This document shows positions 33,938-42,315 of a stretch of 45,052 nucleotides of DNA, piece after piece. The translations under genes were made by a program, and so were the position numbers. The DNA is from Caldithrix sp. (GTDB lineage Bacteria; Zhuqueibacterota; Zhuqueibacteria; Thermofontimicrobiales; Sulfurfontimicrobiaceae): assembly GCA_020722815.1 (NCBI GenBank), contig DYKB01000059.1:1-45052 (forward strand), in the 5' to 3' direction. The first letter of the stretch is position 1; each line of letters starts with the position of its first letter. A model generated the notes under the pieces. The model saw only the letters and a program-made list of their open reading frames with translations, made no database searches and was not told the origin of the DNA.

Positions 33938-35137
33938 CTACTTTTCCTGCCAAACCGGATCCCTCGGTCGGGCTCCTTTGGCTGAATCTTTCATACGCTT
34001 ATTTCGAAAATTTTTAATTCGATAAAAAGTCAGGAAATTGGCATCATGTTGATTGTGGGCGCCACCCGAATCATCATCAAAAGCAGTTCGGACCGCCGCG
34101 ATAATATCTTTTCCATCGAACAGCCAATCCGGATATTGAAATCCATGTGTTCTTGTATCTGGATGGTATATAACGATTGAGCGAATTTCCCACTGCTGCA
34201 AATCAGCAGAACCGAGGAGCGCCAGGACATTCCGAGTTCTTTCCGGATTTTCACTTCGATGCAGGGGGAGGACTGGATTTGAAAGTGCCCAATATTTTTG
34301 GGAGACGGGATCAAAACGAATTGTAAATTTTTTACATCCGCCTGGAAAATCGATAAATCCTTGCTGCGGATCAAAACTCGCCTCCTTCCCATCGGCACGA
34401 ATGGAAATTACCGCTGCTTTTTCCATTCCTTTTCGGTAATCAACTCGTAAGATATTAACGACCTTTCCATCTGGTGTAATCACTGCATTTCCTTCCAGCC
34501 AGCCGCCAAAATTCCCGTCCAGCCAAGCGGGATTTCGCCCCAGCCGATTACTACAGGTCCAGCTTTGCGAGTTCAACAGATCAGCGTCAACCGGAGCCGA
34601 CATCATGAATGCCCGAAATTGATGACCCCATCCACCGGGATTTTTTGTATCTTCAAAAGCCCGCCAGATTCGATTATTGTGAATCACCAACGGCACCGGC
34701 GCCGTATGATACCCCCCGCCGCTCAAAAGCCGTCCGGAAAGGCTGTCTACCGGGGAAGTCCATGTTGTTCCGCCGTCAGTCGATCGGCGAATGACCACAT
34801 TTCCATTGCCCTTGTCGGTACCCATTAAATAGAGGGCATCCGCATGAACAAAAATGGATGCCCAGAATGAACCTTCGATTCGGGAAATTGGCTTCCAGCT
34901 TTTCCCCCGATTGGTTGAACAGAAAACAAGGGTGATTGCCTCTGTTTTTTCGGTGGAAGCCGGCCCAAATTCATCACATTTGGCGACATAGTTCCCATCT
35001 GGCAGAATGGCAATCCCCGGTGATCCCAAATAAATGCCACTCGAAGCAGGTGAATGATGAATCACCACGCCCGGTACTTTCTGAGCGTTTAGATTAAGGG
35101 TGAATATAAGCAAAAATATCGCCAGCATTTTATTCAT
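33938..35137 (-). CDS. Secreted sialidase-like BNR-repeat protein
   Basis: A 399-aa exported protein with a signal peptide (about 1-18). Two clear Asp-box repeats (STNRGKSWKP and STDGGTTWTSP) and the SPGIAILPDGNYVA and HTAPVPLVIHNNRIWRAFE stretches indicate a six-bladed sialidase/BNR propeller. Exo-alpha-sialidase activity is the database-style reading, but many such proteins act on other glycans. The catalytic arginine triad was not mapped. It starts 22 nt after the LytTR regulator stop on the same strand, so it may belong to the regulator's transcript. Confidence 0.85.
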   Translation of the reverse strand: MNKMLAIFLLIFTLNLNAQKVPGVVIHHSPASSGIYLGSPGIAILPDGNYVAKCDEFGPASTEKTEAITLVFCSTNRGKSWKPISRIEGSFWASIFVHADALYLMGTDKGNGNVVIRRSTDGGTTWTSPVDSLSGRLLSGGGYHTAPVPLVIHNNRIWRAFEDTKNPGGWGHQFRAFMMSAPVDADLLNSQSWTCSNRLGRNPAWLDGNFGGWLEGNAVITPDGKVVNILRVDYRKGMEKAAVISIRADGKEASFDPQQGFIDFPGGCKKFTIRFDPVSQKYWALSNPVLPLHRSENPERTRNVLALLGSADLQQWEIRSIVIYHPDTRTHGFQYPDWLFDGKDIIAAVRTAFDDDSGGAHNQHDANFLTFYRIKNFRNKRMKDSAKGARPRDPVWQEK

Positions 35138-35159
35138 CGAATTTACTCCATTTTGTTTG

Positions 35160-35906
35160 TTAGATGATAAACCGTTTTAATTGCTTCGCGCCGGTACGAC
35201 TAACCTGCAACATCTCTCCGTTTTTTAAGAATAGATGATAACGTCCCGAGGCAGCAGTATCTATTTCTTTAATATAGTCGATATTAACGATAGAAGAACG
35301 ATGAACACGAATAAATTGTTGTGGATTGAGTCGATTTTCCAGGTTCGTCAGGGATTGCTGAATCAGGTATGCGGCTTTGGTCGTGTGAATATTGACATAA
35401 TCTTCCATCGCTTCAAAGTAGATAATTTCATGCGAATTAATAATGACGATTCGCCCCGATTGTTTAATTAAAAATCGATCCTGATACGTCTGTTGTTGAT
35501 TAAGATGATGTAATAGTTGTGCAGTTGGGTCCAGGTTGTGGTTGGATCGGAGGAGATTTTGTTTCACTTTTTCAAGCGCCATATCAAACCGATCCGGATC
35601 GAACGGTTTGAGGAGATAATCAACTGCATTGACTTCAAACGCGTGAATGGCGTATTTATCATAAGCAGTGCAAAAAATGATTTGCGGCCGTTCATCCAGC
35701 ATTTCCAGCAGTTCAAATCCATTAATTTCCGGCATTTGAATATCCAGAAACATCAAATCTGGTTGGAATTTTTCAATTGCCTGCAGGGCTTCATGAGCAT
35801 TTCGGCAATCTGCCACAATCTCTATCCCGGGATGCCCCTGCAGAAATTCCCGGATAATTTTTCTGGCTGGAAATTCATCATCGACGATAATCGTTTTTAT
35901 GTTCAT
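35160..35906 (-). CDS. LytTR family response regulator
   Basis: A 248-aa response regulator: receiver domain (about 1-120) with acidic D9/D10, phospho-acceptor D55 in MFLDIQMP, T at CTAYD and K at LLKPFD, followed by a LytTR DNA-binding domain (about 145-247, with HEIIYFEAMEDYVNIHT and FIRVHRSSIVNIDYIKEI). It starts 3 nt after the sensor kinase stop, forming a two-component pair of the LytST/YehUT type. Likely targets include the downstream sialidase-like gene or envelope genes, by position only. Confidence 0.94.
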   Translation of the reverse strand: MNIKTIIVDDEFPARKIIREFLQGHPGIEIVADCRNAHEALQAIEKFQPDLMFLDIQMPEINGFELLEMLDERPQIIFCTAYDKYAIHAFEVNAVDYLLKPFDPDRFDMALEKVKQNLLRSNHNLDPTAQLLHHLNQQQTYQDRFLIKQSGRIVIINSHEIIYFEAMEDYVNIHTTKAAYLIQQSLTNLENRLNPQQFIRVHRSSIVNIDYIKEIDTAASGRYHLFLKNGEMLQVSRTGAKQLKRFII

Positions 35907-35909
35907 AAT

Positions 35910-36986
35910 TTAGGATTCCATCGCAACCGGAATTTGCACTCTGACTCGAAATAAATCTGTTTGTGAAAGATCAATGTCGAGCTGATAATTTTCACGATAA
36001 AGCTGATCCAAGCGCTTTTTTAAATTACTTAAACCCGTACCATTTGTCATTAGTTTTTCGACCACCATTCGATTGTCTTTATTAATCGGATTCGTCACTT
36101 CAATCACAATATTGGGACCATGCGATTTAATGACTAATTGGATTAATCCCCCATCCAGGCGATTGGCAATCCCATGTTTGATGGCGTTTTCAAGTAGGGG
36201 TTGGAGCAGCATTGAGGGGACGCTTTTGGTTAATAGGGAAGCATCTACCTCCTCCTCATACTGCATCCTGTCCCCAAAACGTATTTCTTCAATCTCACGA
36301 TAGGCTTCGGCGTACCACAACTCATCCTGAAGCGAAACGAATTGATGATCGTGAATATCCAGCGTCATGCGAAAAAACTCAGCGAGTTTGGCAATCATCT
36401 TCCGGGCCAGCGAGGCATTTTCAGTGATAAGGGCATTCACGGAATTTAATGAATTGAATAAAAAGTGTGGATTCAATTGTAATTTCAGGGCTTTCAGTTC
36501 AGCATCGCGGGACAGGACTTTTAAATTCGTTTCCGCCAGTTCCTTTTCCCGAAAATTCTGGTAATAAATCATGGTATAATATATTCCCGCTACCAGAAAA
36601 TAATTCAGTAATCCAAATGTAAATTGCCAACCTAAAGTCATCCGGACATTGAAATGGTGAAAGAACATTTTCCCAAACATGAAATACCAGCTACCGTAGA
36701 TCACGACTAACCAGAAAGTTACCAGAACGATGGCAATTAAAAAGTGGATTAAAGATAAAATAATGATATGAAATTTGCCAAAAGGGATATGCTTGCAGGT
36801 ATACCAAATGAGAATACTCAATAAGGCAAAAAGATAGTTCGTCTGCATGGAGGTAATGAATGCAATAAAAAAAGTCGGAATATCGGACCCGACAAAAAGT
36901 GCGATACTATAAATCAATGTCCAGAAAGTCCAGAAAAGAAAACCATAGAAAAAAATTGACCATCTGTTTCTTTTTGCCGATAACAC
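35910..36986 (-). CDS. LytS/YehU-type sensor histidine kinase
   Basis: A 358-aa membrane sensor with about five N-terminal helices (residues 10-170), then a His_kinase domain with the phospho-acceptor histidine in LNPHFLFNSLN and an ATPase domain with PLLENAIKHGI (N box) and GTGLSNLKKRLDQLY (G box). I start at GTG 36986 because GGAGG (36991-36996 on the complementary strand) is five nt away; the longer frame begins with a TTG at 37007 and has no ribosome site. It forms an operon with the LytTR regulator. Confidence 0.92.
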   Translation of the reverse strand: MLSAKRNRWSIFFYGFLFWTFWTLIYSIALFVGSDIPTFFIAFITSMQTNYLFALLSILIWYTCKHIPFGKFHIIILSLIHFLIAIVLVTFWLVVIYGSWYFMFGKMFFHHFNVRMTLGWQFTFGLLNYFLVAGIYYTMIYYQNFREKELAETNLKVLSRDAELKALKLQLNPHFLFNSLNSVNALITENASLARKMIAKLAEFFRMTLDIHDHQFVSLQDELWYAEAYREIEEIRFGDRMQYEEEVDASLLTKSVPSMLLQPLLENAIKHGIANRLDGGLIQLVIKSHGPNIVIEVTNPINKDNRMVVEKLMTNGTGLSNLKKRLDQLYRENYQLDIDLSQTDLFRVRVQIPVAMES

Positions 36987-37082
36987 CTTTGCCTCCAGTT
37001 CTGTCAATTAATTCTGAATAGATGAATGATAAGCATTCTTTCCGGAAAAATCAATTAAAATTTTAGGGAAAGGAGAGGTGTC

Positions 37083-37220
37083 GGGCGTGATGCGTAATCC
37101 GGGATACGTGTTAACGTGAAACTAAATATTGGAATAAAATGTAATTAATTCGCGCCTCACTTTTTACCCATTACGTTTTACGCATCACGATTTACACATT
37201 ACCGATCACGCATCACGCCC
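37083..37220. repeat. Inverted repeat of the ACGCATCACG family
   Basis: GGGCGTGATGCG (37083-37094) and CGCATCACGCCC (37209-37220) are perfect complements. Related ACGCATCACG/CGTGATGCGT words recur inside and also near 5420, 31570 and 33915, showing a dispersed intergenic family. Confidence 0.65.
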
Positions 37221-37227
37221 CCACCCA

Positions 37228-38028
37228 TTACTTCCCGGCGACCTTCTCCGCTAACTGCTTCATTAAATGATATTTAACCCAACCATACTGTGGATTAATC
37301 TCCAGCGCTTTCTCAAAACTCTGTCGGGCTTCGGGATACTTTTCTTGCTGCATGAAAATCATCCCCTGATAACCATAAGCTTCAGCTTTACCCCAATCCG
37401 GCAGAATTGACACAGTATCCGTTGTGGTCTTAAAAATCGCGATCGATTGATTAATTATATCGAGTGCTTTATCAGCACCCCCGCCAAACATTGTCGGGGT
37501 ATATAGCGTACTAATTCCAATCAATAAGTTCACCCGTGGATTTTTTTTACCCAATTCCATCGCTTTTCCCGAAGCGACTCCGGACCGGGGTCCCAGATAG
37601 ATAGCTTTCATGGGACTGAACGCGATTTTTTTCCCGAATAGATTCGCTTTTAATGCATAATTTTCCGGAAAATCTTCTTTCAGTTCAATCGATTTTTCCA
37701 GATGTTCCAGGGCTTCTTCGGTATATTTTTCCGCGGCGGCTTTTAATTTATCATCCTCCAGCGCATTTTTTGAAAAATAGTAATCGGCAAGTCGAAAATC
37801 TGTCAGCGCCACATAATGGTGAACGAGCCATTTATGCTGATTAAGCGTTAATAATCGCTCGAAATGCGCGCGCGTATTTAATAACAGCGGAAGCTGCCAT
37901 TCATTAAGGCATTGATCCAGGAGTTTTTTCCCCTGGATAATGAGCGAATCAATTGGCTGGGCGACACTGATTTGTTGAAAATTCAGGGCTAAAATTGCGA
38001 TGATGAGCCATAAATAAAAATTTTTCAT
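37228..38028 (-). CDS. Secreted TPR repeat protein
   Basis: A 266-aa exported protein: signal peptide (about 1-23, ending near SVAQP), then helical repeats. A canonical TPR unit is clear near the C-terminus (AEAYGYQGMIFMQQEKYPEARQSFEKALEINP, residues 218-249), with an earlier one around LEHLEKSIELKEDFPENYALKAN. The section GPRSGVASGKAMELGKKNPRVNLLIG is shared with small periplasmic TPR proteins of Bacteroidota-like genomes. Its partner is unknown. It is upstream of the sensor kinase gene on the same strand, across a 240-bp repeat-rich gap. Confidence 0.8.
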   Translation of the reverse strand: MKNFYLWLIIAILALNFQQISVAQPIDSLIIQGKKLLDQCLNEWQLPLLLNTRAHFERLLTLNQHKWLVHHYVALTDFRLADYYFSKNALEDDKLKAAAEKYTEEALEHLEKSIELKEDFPENYALKANLFGKKIAFSPMKAIYLGPRSGVASGKAMELGKKNPRVNLLIGISTLYTPTMFGGGADKALDIINQSIAIFKTTTDTVSILPDWGKAEAYGYQGMIFMQQEKYPEARQSFEKALEINPQYGWVKYHLMKQLAEKVAGK

Positions 38029-38093
38029 TCCTAAACTCCGTTGTTTTTAAATGATTTATGTTCCGAATTCATGGAAAAATTAATGAATATGAT

Positions 38094-38270
38094 AAAATTT
38101 TGTATCCGTTCAATAAATGAGGGTAATGCGACGTCCTGTCATGGCGAGGAGCGCTTTTGGCGACGAAGCAATCCCCTCACACAACATCAGGAGATGGCTG
38201 CGGCAAAAAACGCCTCGCAATGACAGGTTTTTTCACCCACAATTATTGAGCGGATACAAAATTTTTATCT
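38094..38270. repeat. Nested inverted-repeat element, copy 2
   Basis: Outer arms (38094-38121, with TTTTGTATCCGTTCAATAA; and about 38241-38266, with TTATTGAGCGGATACAAAA) are nearly complementary. Inside are arms CCTGTCATGGCGAGG (38135-38149) and CCTCGCAATGACAGG (38213-38227), complementary with one mismatch. The inner palindrome is the widespread bacterial 'TCATTGCGAGGAGCG' intergenic repeat. The outer arms match those of the element at 9798-9940. No gene is expected in 38029-38470. Confidence 0.7.
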
Positions 38271-38470
38271 TGAATTTTATGAGTTCAGTCTAAAAACCGC
38301 CAATTACATTAATTTCACGATTTTAAAGCGGTGTAAGTTCAATAAAAACAATTAGTGTAATTTGTAAAATTAGTGGTTAAAGTCTTTTTAGCGTTAACTC
38401 ATTTTTTAGCTCCCCCCCAAAAAACACCGCAGATTTAAATTTGTGAAATCGGCGAAAACGGTGCCTGGTT

Positions 38471-40636
38471 TTAAAATGACAAGGAAATCCCAAAATAAAT
38501 CGTTCGATTCATGGAACTCGTCACAGCCTGACGCTGCGTATAGTCTTCAGAATAGCGATAATCAAAAATATTGTTTCGATTTAACACGTTTGAAATTGAG
38601 AAATACAGAACTGATGGCTTTCCTTTTACAAAGTAATGCAAATACGAAAAATTCACATCCAGTTTATGATAATCCGGTACCCGGCATTTATTATATTCAC
38701 CGGATGCGGCGGTATATGGCTTGCCGGTTGCAAACCGATAAAGTAAACCCAGGTTGAACCGTGGCGAAAAACCATACTTGGCGACAACCGATAAATTGTG
38801 GGTAATATCAAAATCCGGCGAAGTTAATTGGGTATATTCGAACCATTTCCGTCGTGCCACCAAATAACTGTAAGAAATCCATCCAGACAATTTTTGAAAA
38901 TTTCTTTTCACAAAAATATCGAATCCATACGCATAACCGTAACCCTCATTTCGATAATTTATTGTAGGAATATTTTTTAATAACTGCTGATAATCCTTGT
39001 AAAAAATTTCACAGCGATAAACCGTGGTTTCGTGTTGATAATGAACGCCCGCAATTGAATGAATCGATTTCATCGCCGAAAGATCTGGATTCCCGATAAT
39101 GGAATCATAGTATTGAATTTCTGGAAATTGATGATAGATCCCATAAGCTGCTGTTAAGCTAAGTGCCGGTGTTAATGGGAAAACAATATTCAGACGGGGT
39201 GCCAACAGGGTGCGCCGGGAAACGGATTCTTTTTCAAGCCGCAATCCGGGTGAGACGACCATTGCCCACGGGGTAACAAATTCACTCTCCAGAAAAACAG
39301 CCTGACGGGAGGAACGATAGTCGGTTTTGATTTCATAAAGCGAGGCATCCGGTGCAAAATCCTCTTCGTCAAAGGGCCTTTCCCCGGTAAATAATGCACG
39401 GGGTATCAGGTAATTTATGCCGCCCTTCAGTTTCAGACTCGACAACATCTCATATTCTGTCGTGAAGTTCAACTGCCAGAGATTATCATCCAGGTTGAGA
39501 CGCCTGTTGCTGATCCCCATCGTCCGCTTAAAAGTGGAATAGGCAATATTTCCACTGATAATTAGTTGTTTATTAATAGCTTGATGCAATCTAAGATTAT
39601 AGAGATTGGTGGTCGTTTTACCACGATAATAAATTTCATAAATTGGATCTTCTACCTGAACACCGACTTCATCCGACTCCCGAAAGATAAAAAATTTTAC
39701 ATATCCATTTGAATGATAGCGCCAGATAGCGTTAAAATTTATATCATAAGCACTGGGGAAATGCGAAAAATTTTTAGAATTGCCATTAAATTTGAACATC
39801 GTTTCGGTTTCACTTTTATTCCCTGAAAAAGAAATTCCGGCTTTATAATTCATGAGCGGGAGTTCCACTTTTATGGAATTGGCTGCCAGTCCAAGACCCA
39901 GGGTGAGCAATTTTTGGGTGGGGATACCCTGACTCGCCATATCCAGAACGCCGGAAAGGGCATTCCCATATTGCGCCGAAAAACCACCGCTGGAAAAAAA
40001 TGTTCCTTTTAATAAAAAGGGGCTTATCGTGCCAAAAAAACCGCCGGTAGGCGATTCGTAGCGGTAAGGATGGTTTAGCAGCGCACCATCCAGATAAATA
40101 GCGGTTTCCGAAACATCTCCCCCGCGAATGAACAAACCAGCCCCTTCATCCACCGGCGGTACGCTCGGAAAGGTTTTCATCGCCCAGAATACATCAGCCG
40201 CAGCACCGGGCGTCGTCATCACCTCCAGACTGGAAAGCGTAACACCATCTTCGGTGCCACTGGTAAAGGCGCTGGCGGTCACGGTGACGCGCTCACCCTG
40301 AAGCGGTGCGGCTTTTAATTGAATCGTCAGTTCAAAACTTTTGTTTGCCTCAAGCAAAAGCCACTGTTCGTACGTCTGATAGCCAATGAAAGAGCAAACC
40401 AGGATATTTTCGCCCTTTTCTTTTGTTATAAATTGAAAAAATCCATTTTCATCGCTGATACAACCGTCAAATTTTCCCTTTAAAAAGATGTTTGCAAAAC
40501 TTAATTTTTCTCCCTTTTCATTTAAAACAACGCCCTTTATCGTCGAACCGGGACCACTCCACAATGAAGTATTCAAAATAAACAATAAAATGAGCCCTTG
40601 AAGACGCGAATACAAGCCTGATTTTAAAAATAACAT
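38471..40636 (-). CDS. TonB-dependent outer-membrane receptor
   Basis: A 721-aa receptor. A signal peptide precedes a CarboxypepD-regulatory-like domain (about residues 33-115, GSTIKGVVLNEKGEKLSFANI). The plug (about 115-230) contains GAGLFIRGGDVSETAIYLDGALL and SAQYGNALSGVLDM, and the remaining part is a beta-barrel ending TIYFGISLSF with a terminal aromatic residue. It lacks a SusC-like length, so it is an ordinary TBDR whose ligand (siderophore, glycan or peptide) is unknown. No SusD homologue adjoins. I start at the ATG at 40636, with AGGAG six nt away; the ATG at 40642 is too close to it. Confidence 0.92.
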   Translation of the reverse strand: MLFLKSGLYSRLQGLILLFILNTSLWSGPGSTIKGVVLNEKGEKLSFANIFLKGKFDGCISDENGFFQFITKEKGENILVCSFIGYQTYEQWLLLEANKSFELTIQLKAAPLQGERVTVTASAFTSGTEDGVTLSSLEVMTTPGAAADVFWAMKTFPSVPPVDEGAGLFIRGGDVSETAIYLDGALLNHPYRYESPTGGFFGTISPFLLKGTFFSSGGFSAQYGNALSGVLDMASQGIPTQKLLTLGLGLAANSIKVELPLMNYKAGISFSGNKSETETMFKFNGNSKNFSHFPSAYDINFNAIWRYHSNGYVKFFIFRESDEVGVQVEDPIYEIYYRGKTTTNLYNLRLHQAINKQLIISGNIAYSTFKRTMGISNRRLNLDDNLWQLNFTTEYEMLSSLKLKGGINYLIPRALFTGERPFDEEDFAPDASLYEIKTDYRSSRQAVFLESEFVTPWAMVVSPGLRLEKESVSRRTLLAPRLNIVFPLTPALSLTAAYGIYHQFPEIQYYDSIIGNPDLSAMKSIHSIAGVHYQHETTVYRCEIFYKDYQQLLKNIPTINYRNEGYGYAYGFDIFVKRNFQKLSGWISYSYLVARRKWFEYTQLTSPDFDITHNLSVVAKYGFSPRFNLGLLYRFATGKPYTAASGEYNKCRVPDYHKLDVNFSYLHYFVKGKPSVLYFSISNVLNRNNIFDYRYSEDYTQRQAVTSSMNRTIYFGISLSF

Positions 40637-40789
40637 GATCATCTCCTGAAAATAGTAAAAGCATCTGAATTAACTACAGGATTAATATAATATAATTTCC
40701 CATGAAATGATGAAATTTTCGATGAATGAACTAAAAAATCGATAAAAACGCAGATACAGGAGATGAACGGAAAGTAGCCAATTAGCCGG

Positions 40790-41830
40790 TTAATATTCAA
40801 AGAACATCTGTTGAATTTTTGCAATATCGGTTGTTTGAGTAAGTGCCAGCATCAACAGAATCCGACTTTTTTGCGGATTCAAATTATCCGCCACGATAAA
40901 ACCATACTTTTCATCATCGACTTCGGCTTTTAAAGTTACTGGTCCACGACCGGTTCTGGAACTTCGGACCACGCTCACATTGTTTTTAACAGACCGTGCC
41001 AGCGCCTGGATAGTCGCTTCACTGGGATTTCCATTACCGGTCCCGGCAAACACAATCCCCTGAATCCCGTTTTTTACCGATTGACCAATCAGACTCGAAT
41101 CAAAATCAGCATGACTATAAAAAACAGCCACTTTCGGTAATGTATTGATTTCCTTAATATTAAAATTACTTCGAAAAGTATGCTTCCGCACTGATTCCCG
41201 ATAAAAGGACGCCTTACCATAAAAAATATAACCCAGAATACCAAATTCAGGCGTCTGAAAAGCATTGACATTGGTGGTATTTACTTTCGTCACCTCACGG
41301 GCCGCATGAATCTGGTCATTAAAGCAGAGAAGAACGCCTTTACCCGGTGCCTGAGGGGAAGCAGCCAGGGCCACCGCATTATAGAGATTCAAAGCACCAT
41401 CGGCACTCAATGAACCAGATGCCCGCATGGCACCAGTCATCACCACCGGTTTACGGGTTTGAATCACCAGATTGAGGAAATAGGCCGTTTCTTCCATTGT
41501 ATCGGTGCCATGGGTAATCACCACCCCATCCACATCAGCCTGATTCACCACTTCATCCACTTTTCGGGCGATCTGCAACCAGATTTCACCGGTCATATCC
41601 TGACTGGACACCTGACACACCTGCTCGCCTTCTACAATCGCCAGATCCTGGATTTCCGGCACTGCCTGAAGCAGGTTTTCAACTGGCAATTTTGAAGCTT
41701 GATACTGTCCGGTTACACTCGACTGTCCCACCCCGGCGATTGTCCCGCCAGTCGCCAGAATGACGATTTTCGGTTTCGTTGCGGACAGGGCAGCCGTATA
41801 AATAAAGAGTAGCAGAATGACGATTTTCAT
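40790..41830 (-). CDS. ansB: Type II L-asparaginase (periplasmic)
   Basis: A 346-aa type II asparaginase with an N-terminal signal peptide (about 1-17), which places it in the periplasm. The nucleophile threonine is T30 in ATGGTIAG, and the second motif is HGTDTMEET with T109/D110; the AMRASGSLSADGALN region and GTGNGNPSEA further support the fold. It hydrolyses asparagine (and often glutamine) to aspartate plus ammonia. CAGGAG lies before the ATG. The TonB-dependent receptor gene follows after about 150 bp, so import and degradation of nitrogen-containing material could be linked. Confidence 0.95.
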   Translation of the reverse strand: MKIVILLLFIYTAALSATKPKIVILATGGTIAGVGQSSVTGQYQASKLPVENLLQAVPEIQDLAIVEGEQVCQVSSQDMTGEIWLQIARKVDEVVNQADVDGVVITHGTDTMEETAYFLNLVIQTRKPVVMTGAMRASGSLSADGALNLYNAVALAASPQAPGKGVLLCFNDQIHAAREVTKVNTTNVNAFQTPEFGILGYIFYGKASFYRESVRKHTFRSNFNIKEINTLPKVAVFYSHADFDSSLIGQSVKNGIQGIVFAGTGNGNPSEATIQALARSVKNNVSVVRSSRTGRGPVTLKAEVDDEKYGFIVADNLNPQKSRILLMLALTQTTDIAKIQQMFFEY

Positions 41831-41905
41831 TTTTTACTCCTGGTTTTATGATGTTTTCAGATTTGGTTTTTGGATATTTATTCCTGAACCTGTTTTGATT
41901 TTGCT

Positions 41906-42230
41906 ACTGTACACTTTTTGATGATGTAAAATCTAATCTCGAACCACCTCTCCCCAAAGGGCAGAAGGAATAGTTAGGCCCTCTTCGTTTGGGGCTGATC
42001 GTGTCCTACATCACGTTATTGGAACCGGAGAAAATGCCACTCCCTCTAAGGGTAAATCTTCGGGTTTAAATATACAAAAACGCTAAAATGCCCCGAGGAT
42101 TCTGAGCTTCCTTCAGGATGCTTGCCTATTTTTATCCTCAGGCGATTGATTGCGCTAAATCAGCTTTTCCCTGCGTCCAGTAGAAGCGATAGGACACGAT
42201 CAGACCTTTGGGAAGAAGAGTGATCAATTA
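41906..42230. repeat. Inverted-repeat element between ansB and the GH9 gene
   Basis: CTGATCGTGTCCTA (41995-42008) and TAGGACACGATCAG (42190-42203) are perfect 14-bp complements 181 bp apart. Outside them C-rich/CTCTTC text is partly mirrored (about 41975-41994 and 42204-42220). The left side begins with ACTGTACACT (41906-41915), as at 14056. The 484-bp gap contains no gene I can support. Confidence 0.65.
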
Positions 42231-42315
42231 ATCATGAATAATCATTAATAAATTACATCATGGCATTGCCCGGAGCCTGTACACTTAAATTTCTGAAGCT
42301 TAAAATACTCCCCCA

